Positions 52,052 through 61,486 are shown, counted from the stretch's first letter. The stretch: DNA of 64,000 nt from Pseudomonadota bacterium (GCA_039815145.1 JBCBZW010000012.1:16605-80604); one strand, 5' to 3'. The notes: generated by a model not told the origin, from the sequence alone. Translations and numbers: made by a program.

Positions 52052-53953
52052 ATGAAGATTTCAACTCAGATTGCCGCGGTCTCAACCGCCATCGCCGCCG
52101 GCTACGTGTGGTCCATCTGCGCCCCCACCGACGACGGCATGAACTTCGACGCCCCCATGCAGGGACCTCTCTTCGGTGCCACCGTGCAGCCCACTGCCGG
52201 CGCCAACATCTCCGCTGACAGCTTCGACGTCGACGGTCACACCGTGAGCATCGACGCCGACACTGTCGCTTCGCGCATGCAGGCCGCCAACGCTCAGGCG
52301 ACCTACGCTGCCACCATCGACGTGCCCGAGGTGCTCACGCCCGCGCAGGTTCAGAAGGCTCGCGCCAAGATGAGCGGCCCCCTCGCCCAGCTCGCCGCCG
52401 CCGGTGGTGATGCCCCGGTGAGCGTGGTCGTCTCGTACGAGGAGCACCCTGAACTGTTCGACGACGCCAAGGTCGCCCAGCTTGGCGGGTCTGTCACGCA
52501 CGCTTACCGTACGCTCGACATGCGCACCGTCAGCCTCCCGGCGGACGTGATCGACAACCTCGCCATCGACGACAACATCGACCACCTCGCCCTCGACGAG
52601 CCCATCAGTGTGAGCTCCGTCGCCTCGCGTAAGGCCGCCAAGGTGCCCACCGGGCAGTCGGCGAACTTCGCCTTCGATGGCACGGGCGTGAACGTGGCCG
52701 TGATCGACACTGGTGTAGCTCGCCACGCCGATCTGCACGGCAACATCCTGCAGTACGACTTCGTGGGCGGGAACTACCCGACGCCGACCATCGTCAACGG
52801 CCAGGTCACCGCCTACAACGGCAGCGGGCGCCAGGACGTCAACGGCCACGGCACTCACGTTGCCGGTGTGATCGCAGGCAGCGGCGGCAACTCGGGCAAC
52901 GCCTTCCGCGGCACCGCCAAGGGCTCCGGCGTTCTCTCGCTGCGCGTCCTCGACGGCCAGGGGCAGGGCGGCGTGTCCGACGCGCTCACGGCCGTCGACT
53001 GGTTGCTGACCTACGGCAGCTACTTCGATATCAAGGTGGTGAACCTGTCCCTCGGCAAGCGCGTGAGCGAATCCGTGGACACCGATCCGCTGGTCGCGGC
53101 CGCTGAGGCGCTCTGGGATCAGGGCATGGTGGTGGTCGCCGCCGCCGGTAACCTCGGCCGCAACGGCAACTTCACCATCAAGAGCCCGGGCACCTCGCGC
53201 AAGATCATCACGGTCGGTTCGCTGACCGACAAAGGCACGGGCAACGACTACAGTGACGACTTCGTCTCGAGCTTTTCGAGCCGGGGGCCGACCCTCATCG
53301 ACCACATCCTGAAGCCCGACCTCGTCGCGCCGGGTAACCGAGTGGTCGCGGCCATCCCCGACTCAGCTCAGCTGCGCTCCGACCTGCCCAACCGCGTGGT
53401 CGCCTGCAACCAGGCCAACTGCGGCGACGACTACCTAGCCCTGTCGGGTACCAGTATGGCTACCCCGATGGTCGCCGCGGCTGCCGCGCTGATGCTGCAG
53501 AAGGACCCGAGCCTGACCCCGGCCACGGTGAAGGCCCGCCTGATGCGCTCAGCACGCAAGCTGAATTCAGATCCGACCGCGACCGGCGCAGGCCTGCTCG
53601 ACGTGGAAGCGGCGATGAATGACACCGCGGTGGTGACCGGCGAGGCCCTGTCCCCGCTGATGATCCACGTGCCCGGGCAGTCAGGCGTGTTGGTGGAAGA
53701 CACCGCCAACCTCTGGGGCGACCAGGCCTTCGCCAGCGGCTACCTCTGGTCCGACGGCTACCTCTGGAGCGACGGCTACCTCTGGAGCGATGGTTACCTC
53801 TGGTCGGATGGGTACCTCTGGAGCGATGGCTACCTCTGGTCCGACGGGTACCTCTGGAGCGACGGCTACCTCTGGTCCGATGCGGTCACGGAGGGCGATC
53901 CTCTCTACCAGGGAACCGGCGCCTCCAGCATCCTGATGCAGGACGACGACTGA
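52052..53953 (+). CDS. Subtilisin-like serine protease (S8), tandem copy 1, with GYLWSD repeats
   Basis: The 633-aa protein begins with a hydrophobic leader (STQIAAVSTAIAAGYVWSI), a propeptide-like region (about 95-195: PVSVVVSYEEHPELFDDAKV) and an S8 catalytic domain with D219 (VIDTG), H266 (GHGTHVAG) and S468 (GTSMATP), plus the AAGN oxyanion Asn. A C-terminal linker leads to eight GYLWSD repeats (53738-53881) and a short acidic tail. This domain order suggests a secreted protease; the repeats may serve as an anchor. It is one of two neighbouring paralogues with their own terminators. Confidence 0.92.
   Translation: MKISTQIAAVSTAIAAGYVWSICAPTDDGMNFDAPMQGPLFGATVQPTAGANISADSFDVDGHTVSIDADTVASRMQAANAQATYAATIDVPEVLTPAQVQKARAKMSGPLAQLAAAGGDAPVSVVVSYEEHPELFDDAKVAQLGGSVTHAYRTLDMRTVSLPADVIDNLAIDDNIDHLALDEPISVSSVASRKAAKVPTGQSANFAFDGTGVNVAVIDTGVARHADLHGNILQYDFVGGNYPTPTIVNGQVTAYNGSGRQDVNGHGTHVAGVIAGSGGNSGNAFRGTAKGSGVLSLRVLDGQGQGGVSDALTAVDWLLTYGSYFDIKVVNLSLGKRVSESVDTDPLVAAAEALWDQGMVVVAAAGNLGRNGNFTIKSPGTSRKIITVGSLTDKGTGNDYSDDFVSSFSSRGPTLIDHILKPDLVAPGNRVVAAIPDSAQLRSDLPNRVVACNQANCGDDYLALSGTSMATPMVAAAAALMLQKDPSLTPATVKARLMRSARKLNSDPTATGAGLLDVEAAMNDTAVVTGEALSPLMIHVPGQSGVLVEDTANLWGDQAFASGYLWSDGYLWSDGYLWSDGYLWSDGYLWSDGYLWSDGYLWSDGYLWSDAVTEGDPLYQGTGASSILMQDDD
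53738..53881 (+). repeat. Eight 18-bp GYLWSD repeats, copy 1
   Basis: Eight in-frame copies code for Gly-Tyr-Leu-Trp-Ser-Asp. Serine codons in order are TCC, AGC, AGC, TCG, AGC, TCC, AGC, TCC. The units are not identical at DNA level, so the protein repeat is held by selection rather than by recent expansion. Confidence 0.95.
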
Positions 53954-53980
53954 CCCACCGAGGAATCGAGGAACTGAACA

Positions 53981-54008
53981 GAGGGGCGGCCACAACCGCC
54001 CCTCTTTT
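53981..54008 (+). terminator. Rho-independent terminator of subtilase 1
   Basis: Stem GAGGGGCGG / CCGCCCCTC around loop CCACAA, followed by TTTT, 27 bp after the stop codon. Confidence 0.85.
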
Positions 54009-54352
54009 CGTTTGTAAGCCAAAGCATGCTGAGCCCTTGGTTCGACCCTACGTATGCCGACGCGGACGACGAACTCAGATGTCTCGCAGAACGAAGAGCA
54101 GAACTGCAGGAATTCTTAGCTAAGCGAGCTGATCGCTGCCCTACGTCCACATCTAACAGAAGCCAAGACCAGCTCCTGGATGGAACTCGAGCCTCGCACA
54201 CGCTCGGAGTTTGACCCGCCGCTTATTTAGATTCCGTCACACTTTTCTTACACCCGCCCTGTGAGTCGTCCACGCCAAGGGCAGTACAAATCGCTGAAAT
54301 ACATCTGCAAGCCGCCGAGGTGGCTACGACTAACCGAACCGGGAACCGAACC
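54009..54352. other. Intergenic region between the tandem subtilases
   Basis: Most of 54009-54230 has no partner in the upstream unit. A 62-codon frame at 54026-54214 has no SD or recognisable content and is not called. The last 118 bases carry the conserved upstream region of the second subtilase. Confidence 0.6.
54235..54303 (+). promoter_or_regulatory. Conserved promoter-like region of tandem subtilase 2
   Basis: The blocks CGTCACACTTT (54235-54245), CGTCCACG (54267-54274) and CGCTGAAATACA (54292-54303) are the same as upstream of subtilase 1, at the same spacing and distance to the start codon. Confidence 0.65.
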
Positions 54353-56251
54353 ATGAAAATTTCAACTCAGATTGCCGCGGTCTCCACCGCCATCGCCGCC
54401 GGCTACGTGTGGTCCATCTGCGCCCCCACCGACGACGGCATGAACTTCGACGTCCCCATGCAGGGACCTCTCTTCGGTGCCACCGCGCAGCCCACTGCCG
54501 GCGCCAACGTCTCCGCTGACAGCTTCGACGTCGACGGTCACACCGTGAGCATCGACGCCGACACCGTCGCCTCGCGCATGCAGGCCGCCAACGCTCAGGC
54601 GACCTACGCCGCCACCATCGACGTGCCCGAGGTGCTCACGCCCGCACAGGTGCAGCAAGCTCGCGCCAAGATGAGCGGCCCCCTCGCCCAGCTCGCCGCC
54701 GCCGGTGGTGACGCGCCGGTGAGCGTGGTCGTCTCCTACGAGGAGCACCCTGAGCTGTTCGACGACGCCAAGGTCGCCCAGCTCGGCGGCATCGTCACGC
54801 ACGCTTACCGAACCCTCGACATGCGTACGGTCAGTCTGCCCGCTGACGTGATCGATAACCTCGCCATCGACACGAACATCGATCACCTCGCCCTCGACGA
54901 GACGGTCAGTGTCGCCTCCGTCGCGTCCCGCGGCGCAGCCAAGGTGCCCCATAGCAGCTCTGCCAACAGCGCCTTCTCAGGCGCCGGCGTCAACGTGGCA
55001 GTCATCGACACGGGTGTCTCGCTCCACACGGATCTCGACGCCCAGGTGCTGCAGTACGACTTCGTCGGTGGCAACTACCCCGAACCGGAGATCGACGACG
55101 GCGAGATCGACGACTTCAACGACACGGGCCGCGCAGACGTATACGGCCACGGCACCCACGTGGCAGGCATCATCGCCGGTCACGGAAGCAACTCCGGTGA
55201 CGTCTTCCGCGGCGTTGCGGAAGGTGCCGGACTGCTTTCCCTGCGCGTGCTCGACGGCACGGGCCAGGGCGGCGTGTCCGACACCCTGGCCGCCATCGAC
55301 TGGCTCTTGACCTACGGTCAGCACTTCGACATCAAGGTCGTTAACATGTCGCTCGGCAAGGGCGTCACCGAGTCGATCGACTCGGATCCGCTGGTCGCCG
55401 GTGTGGAAGCGCTCTGGGATGCCGGCATGGTGGTCGTCGCTGCCGCGGGCAACCTCGGTAACGATGGTCACTTCACCATCAAGAGTCCGGGCATCGCGCG
55501 CAAGATCATCACCGTGGGCTCCCTGACCGACCAGGGCACGGGCTACGACTACAGCGATGACTTCATCTCATCCTTCTCCAGCCGTGGGCCGACCCTGATC
55601 GACCACGTGCTGAAGCCGGACCTAGTCGCACCGGGCAACCGCGTGGTGGCTCCGATCCCCAATGGCGCACAGCTGCTTGCGGATCTGCCCGATCGTGTCG
55701 TCGCCTGCACCGTCGCCGGCTGCGATGACGACTATCTGTCCCTGTCGGGCACCAGCATGGCGGCCCCGATGGTCGCCGCCGCTGCCGCCCTGATGCTGCA
55801 GAAGGACCCGAGCCTGACCCCGGCCACCGTGAAAGCACGCCTCATGCTCTCCGCTCGCAAGTTGGACGTGGACCCGACCGAGGGTGGCGCTGGCCTGCTC
55901 GACATCAACGCCGCCATGAACGAGAGCGTGGTGGTGGCCGGCGAAGCCCTATCGCCGCTGATGGAGCACGTGCCGGGTCAAAACGGGGTACTGGTAGAAG
56001 ACACCGCCAACCTGTGGGGCGGCACGGCCTTCGCCTCGGGCTACCTCTGGAGTGACGGTTACCTCTGGAGCGACGGCTACCTTTGGAGCGATGGCTACCT
56101 CTGGTCCGACGGCTACCTCTGGAGCGACGGTTACCTCTGGTCCGACGGTTACCTGTGGAGCGATGGCTACCTCTGGAGCGACGCGGTCGGCAACGGCGAT
56201 CCGCTCTACGAGCGCACCGGAGCATCTAGCCTGATTCTGAACGACGACTAG
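54353..56251 (+). CDS. Subtilisin-like serine protease (S8), tandem copy 2, with GYLWSD repeats
   Basis: The ATG at 54353 aligns with the start of copy 1 and gives 632 aa; upstream in-frame codons to 54320 are not used. Catalytic D219, H266 and S468 fall at exactly the same positions as in copy 1. The first about 430 bp of coding DNA differs from copy 1 at only about 17 positions, whereas later parts differ far more. Eight GYLWSD repeats (56039-56182) close the protein, followed by a terminator. Differences in the substrate-side region (for example 195-260) suggest distinct substrate preference. Confidence 0.92.
   Translation: MKISTQIAAVSTAIAAGYVWSICAPTDDGMNFDVPMQGPLFGATAQPTAGANVSADSFDVDGHTVSIDADTVASRMQAANAQATYAATIDVPEVLTPAQVQQARAKMSGPLAQLAAAGGDAPVSVVVSYEEHPELFDDAKVAQLGGIVTHAYRTLDMRTVSLPADVIDNLAIDTNIDHLALDETVSVASVASRGAAKVPHSSSANSAFSGAGVNVAVIDTGVSLHTDLDAQVLQYDFVGGNYPEPEIDDGEIDDFNDTGRADVYGHGTHVAGIIAGHGSNSGDVFRGVAEGAGLLSLRVLDGTGQGGVSDTLAAIDWLLTYGQHFDIKVVNMSLGKGVTESIDSDPLVAGVEALWDAGMVVVAAAGNLGNDGHFTIKSPGIARKIITVGSLTDQGTGYDYSDDFISSFSSRGPTLIDHVLKPDLVAPGNRVVAPIPNGAQLLADLPDRVVACTVAGCDDDYLSLSGTSMAAPMVAAAAALMLQKDPSLTPATVKARLMLSARKLDVDPTEGGAGLLDINAAMNESVVVAGEALSPLMEHVPGQNGVLVEDTANLWGGTAFASGYLWSDGYLWSDGYLWSDGYLWSDGYLWSDGYLWSDGYLWSDGYLWSDAVGNGDPLYERTGASSLILNDD
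56039..56182 (+). repeat. Eight 18-bp GYLWSD repeats, copy 2
   Basis: Eight in-frame copies of Gly-Tyr-Leu-Trp-Ser-Asp. Serine codons in order are AGT, AGC, AGC, TCC, AGC, TCC, AGC, AGC, so six of eight positions match copy 1 in codon class. Confidence 0.95.
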
Positions 56252-56275
56252 GCAGAAAAATCTGCCCACCCCACG

Positions 56276-56306
56276 AAGAGGGGCAGCGCGAGCTGCCCCT
56301 CTTTTC
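56276..56306 (+). terminator. Rho-independent terminator of subtilase 2
   Basis: Stem AAGAGGGGCAGC / GCTGCCCCTCTT around loop GCGA, followed by TTCG. It resembles the terminator of copy 1. Confidence 0.85.
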
Positions 56307-56407
56307 GTTGGTGGCGTTACCCCTCTCATGCCCAAGCCCCGCTACGTGGCATCGCCGATAGCGCATACTGGTCCCCCGCTTGCCGATAACCTGGAGGACC
56401 CCCGACC

Positions 56408-56818
56408 ATGGCAAACGCACGCGTGACCGGCCTCGGCGGCCTGTTCTTTCGCTCCAAGGACCCCAAGGCCACCATCGAGTGGTACCGAGAGCATTTGGGC
56501 ATCAACGCCGAGGACTGGGGTGGCTTCGCCTTCCAGTGGACCGACAAGGACACCCCCACGGAAACCGGCTACACCGTGTGGAGCGCCTTCCCCGACGACA
56601 CCAGCTACTTCGAGCCCGCGAAGCAGGAGTTCATGATGAACTTCCGCGTGCAGGGCCTCGATGAGATCCTCGACGCCTGCCGCGCCCAGGGCATCACCGT
56701 GGTCGGCGACGTCGACTCCCAACCCAACGGCCGCTTCGCGTGGATCCTCGATCCCGAGGGGCGCAAGATCGAACTGTGGGAGCCCGTCCCCTCCAAGGAT
56801 GACCCCTACATCGCCTAG
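56408..56818 (+). CDS. VOC-family (glyoxalase-like) protein
   Basis: The 136-aa protein has the VOC beta-alpha-beta-beta-beta pattern: GLGGLFFRSKDPKATIEWYR at the start and DVDSQPNGRFAWILDPEGRK near the end, then IELWEP with the last metal ligand Glu. Such proteins bind a divalent metal and act on small substrates; the substrate is not visible. It starts at ATG after GGAGG at 56393-56397. Confidence 0.85.
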   Translation: MANARVTGLGGLFFRSKDPKATIEWYREHLGINAEDWGGFAFQWTDKDTPTETGYTVWSAFPDDTSYFEPAKQEFMMNFRVQGLDEILDACRAQGITVVGDVDSQPNGRFAWILDPEGRKIELWEPVPSKDDPYIA

Positions 56819-56827
56819 CGGTTCCCG

Positions 56828-57811
56828 GTGGTAGCGCTTGGATTCCTCGCCGCCGGCCTGGCGGCGGCCATCATCGCCTTGGGCGTCATCACTGCCGTAG
56901 GCGTACACCTCGCCCACGGGAAAAGCCCTCCCTGCGGGGCGTTCATCGAGGTCGGCGGGCAACGCTTGCACTACACCGATCGAGGCGAAGGCCCCGCCTT
57001 GGTACTGATCCACGGCGCCAGCTCGAACCTCCTGGAGTTCGAGCACTCCATCGCCCCACGACTGGCCGAACACCACCGCGTGCTCTGCTTCGATCGCCCG
57101 GGCTGTGGCCACAGCCCCCGCCAGCGCGAGGGTGAGTGGCTGGACCCCACGGCGCTCGCGAGGCTGGTGCTGGACGCCTGCGAGCAGCTCGGCGCCGAGC
57201 AGCCGGTGATCATCGGCCACTCGTGGGCGGGATCGATCGTGATGGCAAGCCTCGTGCACGAGGCGCGCCGCGTACGCGGCGGCGTACTCCTCGCCGGGGC
57301 GGCGGGACACTGGATCGACGAGCCTACGCTGGGCGAACGCCTCGACCGATGGCCAGGCCTATTGCCGCTGTTCGCCTATACAGTGGTCTTCCCGGTGGGG
57401 TCGCTGATGGTGCCCAAAGCCCTGGCGTCCGTCTTCTCTCCTCATCCCGTCCCTGAGGGTCACGCCGACCGGGTCGGGGCGCGCCTCGCGGTACGCCCGC
57501 AAGCCTTTCTGCAGGACGCGCAGGATATCCACGAGCTGAGCCCCTACCTGCAGCTCGCGAGCCCGCAGTACCGCGCGATCGCGCATCCTCTGCTCGCCCT
57601 CCACGGCGATCAGGACGATGTCGTGCCTTACTGGAATCATGGCCAGCGATTCGAATCGATCATCGAGCACATGACCACGGAGGTGCTGCCTGGCCAGGGG
57701 CACGCACTGCATCACGTCATACCAGCGCGCATCGCCGACAGGATTGCGACCTTCGTGTCGACGCTGCAGGCACCCGAGCAGCGACCCGTTGAGCGGCGTG
57801 CGAACAACTGA
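56828..57811 (+). CDS. Alpha/beta hydrolase with N-terminal membrane anchor
   Basis: A GTG start (56828) gives 327 aa, 9 bp after the VOC stop. The N-terminus is hydrophobic (LAAGLAAAIIALGVITAVGV), then LVLIHGASSNLLEFEHS, the nucleophile elbow GHSWAGS, Asp in HGDQDDVVPY and His in GQGHALHHV. It fits esterases or haloalkane dehalogenase-like hydrolases. Confidence 0.82.
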   Translation: MVALGFLAAGLAAAIIALGVITAVGVHLAHGKSPPCGAFIEVGGQRLHYTDRGEGPALVLIHGASSNLLEFEHSIAPRLAEHHRVLCFDRPGCGHSPRQREGEWLDPTALARLVLDACEQLGAEQPVIIGHSWAGSIVMASLVHEARRVRGGVLLAGAAGHWIDEPTLGERLDRWPGLLPLFAYTVVFPVGSLMVPKALASVFSPHPVPEGHADRVGARLAVRPQAFLQDAQDIHELSPYLQLASPQYRAIAHPLLALHGDQDDVVPYWNHGQRFESIIEHMTTEVLPGQGHALHHVIPARIADRIATFVSTLQAPEQRPVERRANN

Positions 57812-57848
57812 CGTATGCTGAGCGGCGAGCCAACGTCAAGGAAGGCCC

Positions 57849-58766
57849 ATGCTCGCCACCGTCCTCGCCACCCTCTACCTCGCCAGCCCCGGCCCCCTTA
57901 GCGCGCAGACCTACGACCCGGTCGTGCTACCGGGCAACGAGGCGGGCATCGTCGACGACGTCACCCTGCGCGTGACCGTACCGCAAGGCGCTAACGACGC
58001 CCCGGTGATCGTCTGGTCCCATGCCTACGGCGGCAGCCGCCAGGCCTATCAGCCGCTGGTCTCCCACTGGGCCTCCTGGGGCTACGCCGTGGTCCAGATC
58101 GACCACAGCGATTCCTACCTGCAGCAGGACGAGTTGCCCGACGACGGCTGCACCCAGCTATTCGACTTCTCCAACTGGGACGAACGTGCCTATCAGGTTC
58201 GCTATGTGCTGAACCGCCTGGACACGATCGAGGCGCTCACGGACGCCAGCTTCGATGACCAGCGCGTGGCCATCGGCGGGCACTCCATGGGCGCGCTCAC
58301 GATGCAGCTGATCGCGGGCGCCGCACCCTTCGACGGCCGAGACTTTACAGACGCCAAGCCCGTCGCCGCGATGCTGCTCTCCGCCGTGGGCACCAACATC
58401 GGCCTCTTCGATGAGCAATCACATCTTGGCGTGACCCTGCCCCTGATGGTGATGACGGGCACGGAGGACGGCGAGGACGACTTCCCCTGGTACGAGCGCA
58501 CGGACCCGTACTTCCTCGCAGGGTCCTCCCTCAAGTACCTGCCGATTCTCGTCGGCGGCGACCACGCCTTCGGGGGGATCTTAGGCGACTTGCCCGTGCC
58601 CACCTGCGAACTCGCCGACGACCCACGCCAGCTCGACATCACGCGGTCGGCCACGATGATGTTCCTCGATGCGCATGTGCGGGAGTCGCCCGTGGCGCGG
58701 GCCTACGCGCGGGGCGACGCGCTGCCGCGAGAAGCGCCCGGCGAGGTGATCTACCTCTGGCAGTGA
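57849..58766 (+). CDS. Alpha/beta hydrolase, PAF-acetylhydrolase/dienelactone-hydrolase-like, exported
   Basis: The 305-aa protein has a signal-like start (LATVLATLYLASPGPLSAQ), the oxyanion region PVIVWSHAYGGSRQAYQPL, nucleophile GHSMGALT and late-stage VGGDHAFGG with the His. The core fits secreted lipases of the platelet-activating-factor acetylhydrolase-like group, but the substrate is not known. It lies 37 bp after the previous hydrolase, so the three genes 56408-58766 may be one unit. Confidence 0.8.
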   Translation: MLATVLATLYLASPGPLSAQTYDPVVLPGNEAGIVDDVTLRVTVPQGANDAPVIVWSHAYGGSRQAYQPLVSHWASWGYAVVQIDHSDSYLQQDELPDDGCTQLFDFSNWDERAYQVRYVLNRLDTIEALTDASFDDQRVAIGGHSMGALTMQLIAGAAPFDGRDFTDAKPVAAMLLSAVGTNIGLFDEQSHLGVTLPLMVMTGTEDGEDDFPWYERTDPYFLAGSSLKYLPILVGGDHAFGGILGDLPVPTCELADDPRQLDITRSATMMFLDAHVRESPVARAYARGDALPREAPGEVIYLWQ

Positions 58767-58774
58767 TCGCTGGC

Positions 58775-61420
58775 CTAGCGCGCGGCGCTCAACTCGCGCG
58801 CGCGAACGGTCAGCGGATGCTCATCACCGAACGCTTCACTTAGGATCGCAAGGGCTTGCCGCGCGTACTCGGTCGACGCCGCGGCAGCCCCCACCGTCTC
58901 CGCGAGATGCAGCTGGGCGATGCCGATTCGGTAGTGCGCGGGCACCCACGAGGCCTTCTCCACCGCGAGGGCTAGCTCCAACCAGCGCAGGGCCTCGTCT
59001 TCACGACCGGCGGCCGCATGGGTCCGCCCGAGCTCGAGGGCCACCGGCCCCGCCTGACTGCTCCTGCCTTGGGTGCGCCATGCGGGTTCCACGTCTTCCC
59101 ACAGGGCCGTGAGCGCGGTTTCGGCCGCCGCCAGATCGCCCGCCTCGCGATCGATGCGCGCGCTGAGCAGGCGCAAATCGTGGATCTCGTCCTGATCCGG
59201 GAAGGGGTTCGCCGCGTTGTCCGCCTGCGCCCGCTGCACCCAACGCCGCGCCTCCTCCAGCGCCCCCCGCTCCACGAGCAGCGAGGCCTTCAGGCGCCGG
59301 CCCCCGACGGTCACCCCGTGCGTGGGGCCCAGCACCTGGTCACCGCGCATCACCAGCTCATCGGCGCGCGCAACCGCCTCGGGCAGCGCGAGCAAGACCT
59401 CCATGTTCAGCAGGTTGTAGAGGCTCCAGGGAACGTCGGGGCTCCCCCCCGCCATGTCCGCCGCAACGATTTGTCGGTGCCGATAGGCTTCGCGGTGAGC
59501 GTCGAGGGCCGCCTTAGGGTCGCCACCCCGGCCTAGGATGACCCCGAGGTTGTCTAACGCAATCGCCAGCTGCGCGCGGTCGTGGTGTTGGGTCAGCGGC
59601 TGAGCCTCACGGATGGCGACGACGCGACGCTGGATCGCCTCCGCCGTGGCCAGATCGTCCTGCTGGCGCAGGGCGATCGCATAGGTGTTGAGCACGAAGG
59701 CGAGGTCCGGGTGGTCCGGCGCCAGGGCCTGATCCGCCAGGGCGACAGCGCGCTCGTAGAGGGGCAAGGCGCGTTCGAGGTCGTTCTGCAGCCGCGCACT
59801 CGTGGCCAGGCGCTCGAGTGCCGCCGCCTGATCGAGCGGCGTCTCGCTGAGGTCCAGCACCTCCTCGAACAAGACGTCCGCCTGCGGGTAGGCCTGAATC
59901 CAGATGTGCAGGTCCGCCACCTCGTGCAGCACGGCGCCGGCGAGCTGCGGATCCTCACCCTCGAGCTGGCGGGCATGCACCACACCTTGCTGCAGCACGT
60001 CGAGGGACGAGGGCGAGACATCCTCGGGTAGCGCGTTGGCGAAGTAGAAGAACATGTCCTTCATGAAGCCCGTGACCTCGCTCGCCAAGCGTTGCTGCTG
60101 GCGCGCCACGTCGCGCTGCGCCTGGGCTACCTGCCCCTGCCACACGGCCACCCCCAGGCCGACAGCGAGGGAGACGAAGGTGAGGCTCAGGGCAGCGACG
60201 GTGGCGCGATGGCGACGCAGAAACTTAGCCGAACGGTAGGCCCAGCTATCGCCCTGGGCCAGCACGGGCAAGCCCTGCAGGTGGCGCGCAACATCGTTCG
60301 CCATGGCTTCGACCGAGCTGTAGCGGCGCGCCGCCTGCTTGTGCAAGGCCTTGAGCACGATCTGATCCAGATCGCCACGCAGCTCGCGCTGCAAGCGCTG
60401 CGGCACGGTGGCGCGCGCGGCGCTGATCATGGCCATGGTGGTGTCGGGGTCTTGGTCGGTGGGGCCTTGCGTGAGCACGGTACTGGGTCGGGTCGGCTCC
60501 TCCTCCAGGATGATGCGCTCCATCTCGCGCAGGGCGCGCGCGTTGAGCTGGTAGGGGCGTCGGCCCGTGAGCAGTTCGTAGAGCAGCACGCCGAGCTGAT
60601 AGACGTCGCTCCCCGTGGTGATCGCCTCGCCGCGAATCTGCTCGGGGCTCGCGTACTCGGGGGTCATCAGGCGGGCGCCCGCCTGGGTGAGCGGTGAGGC
60701 CGCCCCGGCGGATGGATCGATGAGCTTGGCGATGCCGAAGTCGAGCAGCTTTACCTCACCGTCGGCGGTGACGAGGATGTTCGACGGCTTGAGGTCACGG
60801 TGGACCACCAGGTTCTGGTGCGCGTACTGCACGGCGGCGCACACCTGGCGGAACAGGGCGAGGCGGGCGGGCAAGGTCAGGCGCTGGCGATCGCAGTAGG
60901 TGGTGATGGGCACGCCATCGACGTAGTCCATGACGAAGTACGGCGTGCCGTCGGCGGTGAAGCCGCCGTCCAGCAAGCGCGCGATGTGGGGATGCTGCAG
61001 CGGGGCGAGGATCTGCCGCTCCGCCTCGAAGCGCTGCACCTGCTCGGCGCCCACCCCCGTGGGCAGCAGCTTGAGGGCGACTTCCTGCTCGAAGGTGCCG
61101 TCGCTGCGCGCCGCGCGGTAGACCACGCCCATGCCGCCGCGACCGAGCTCCTGCACCAGACGGTAGGGGCCGATGTCCGTGCCCACGAGGGTGCGAAGGG
61201 GGGTCTGCTCGTCTGGGGCAGCCGGTGTCAGGTCGTCCGCGAAGCCCTCGAAATAGGCTTGTGCATCCCCGTGGCGGGCGAGGAGCGCCTCCACCTCGGC
61301 GCGCAACTGCGCATCCTCACCGCATGCGTCCTCGAGAAAGCGGGCACGCGCTTCCACGGGGCGTTCCAGGGCGTCGGCGAACAGGGAGCTGACCTGCTCC
61401 CAGCGATCGGGCGTCATCAA
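58775..61420 (-). CDS. Ser/Thr protein kinase with C-terminal TPR domain
   Basis: The 881-aa protein has a kinase domain at about 84-360: LGRGGMG loop (92-98), Lys117 in VALKLL, HRDLKPSN (207-214) and DFG (227-229). One TM helix (about 411-430) leads to an outer region of about 440 residues with TPRs. It is paired with an ECF sigma gene 66 bp upstream, a layout common for this kinase class in Gammaproteobacteria. The kinase is likely a signalling partner of the sigma. Confidence 0.92.
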   Translation of the reverse strand: MMTPDRWEQVSSLFADALERPVEARARFLEDACGEDAQLRAEVEALLARHGDAQAYFEGFADDLTPAAPDEQTPLRTLVGTDIGPYRLVQELGRGGMGVVYRAARSDGTFEQEVALKLLPTGVGAEQVQRFEAERQILAPLQHPHIARLLDGGFTADGTPYFVMDYVDGVPITTYCDRQRLTLPARLALFRQVCAAVQYAHQNLVVHRDLKPSNILVTADGEVKLLDFGIAKLIDPSAGAASPLTQAGARLMTPEYASPEQIRGEAITTGSDVYQLGVLLYELLTGRRPYQLNARALREMERIILEEEPTRPSTVLTQGPTDQDPDTTMAMISAARATVPQRLQRELRGDLDQIVLKALHKQAARRYSSVEAMANDVARHLQGLPVLAQGDSWAYRSAKFLRRHRATVAALSLTFVSLAVGLGVAVWQGQVAQAQRDVARQQQRLASEVTGFMKDMFFYFANALPEDVSPSSLDVLQQGVVHARQLEGEDPQLAGAVLHEVADLHIWIQAYPQADVLFEEVLDLSETPLDQAAALERLATSARLQNDLERALPLYERAVALADQALAPDHPDLAFVLNTYAIALRQQDDLATAEAIQRRVVAIREAQPLTQHHDRAQLAIALDNLGVILGRGGDPKAALDAHREAYRHRQIVAADMAGGSPDVPWSLYNLLNMEVLLALPEAVARADELVMRGDQVLGPTHGVTVGGRRLKASLLVERGALEEARRWVQRAQADNAANPFPDQDEIHDLRLLSARIDREAGDLAAAETALTALWEDVEPAWRTQGRSSQAGPVALELGRTHAAAGREDEALRWLELALAVEKASWVPAHYRIGIAQLHLAETVGAAAASTEYARQALAILSEAFGDEHPLTVRARELSAAR

Positions 61421-61486
61421 GCGTCGTCTCCCCAGCTACCTATCGCACCTTGTTACTAGGAACACGCAAGCGGATACCTAGGGGGC

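Noticed and set aside
54026..54214. 62-codon frame between the tandem subtilases
   Set aside because: No SD, no hydrophobic or domain pattern; probably chance.
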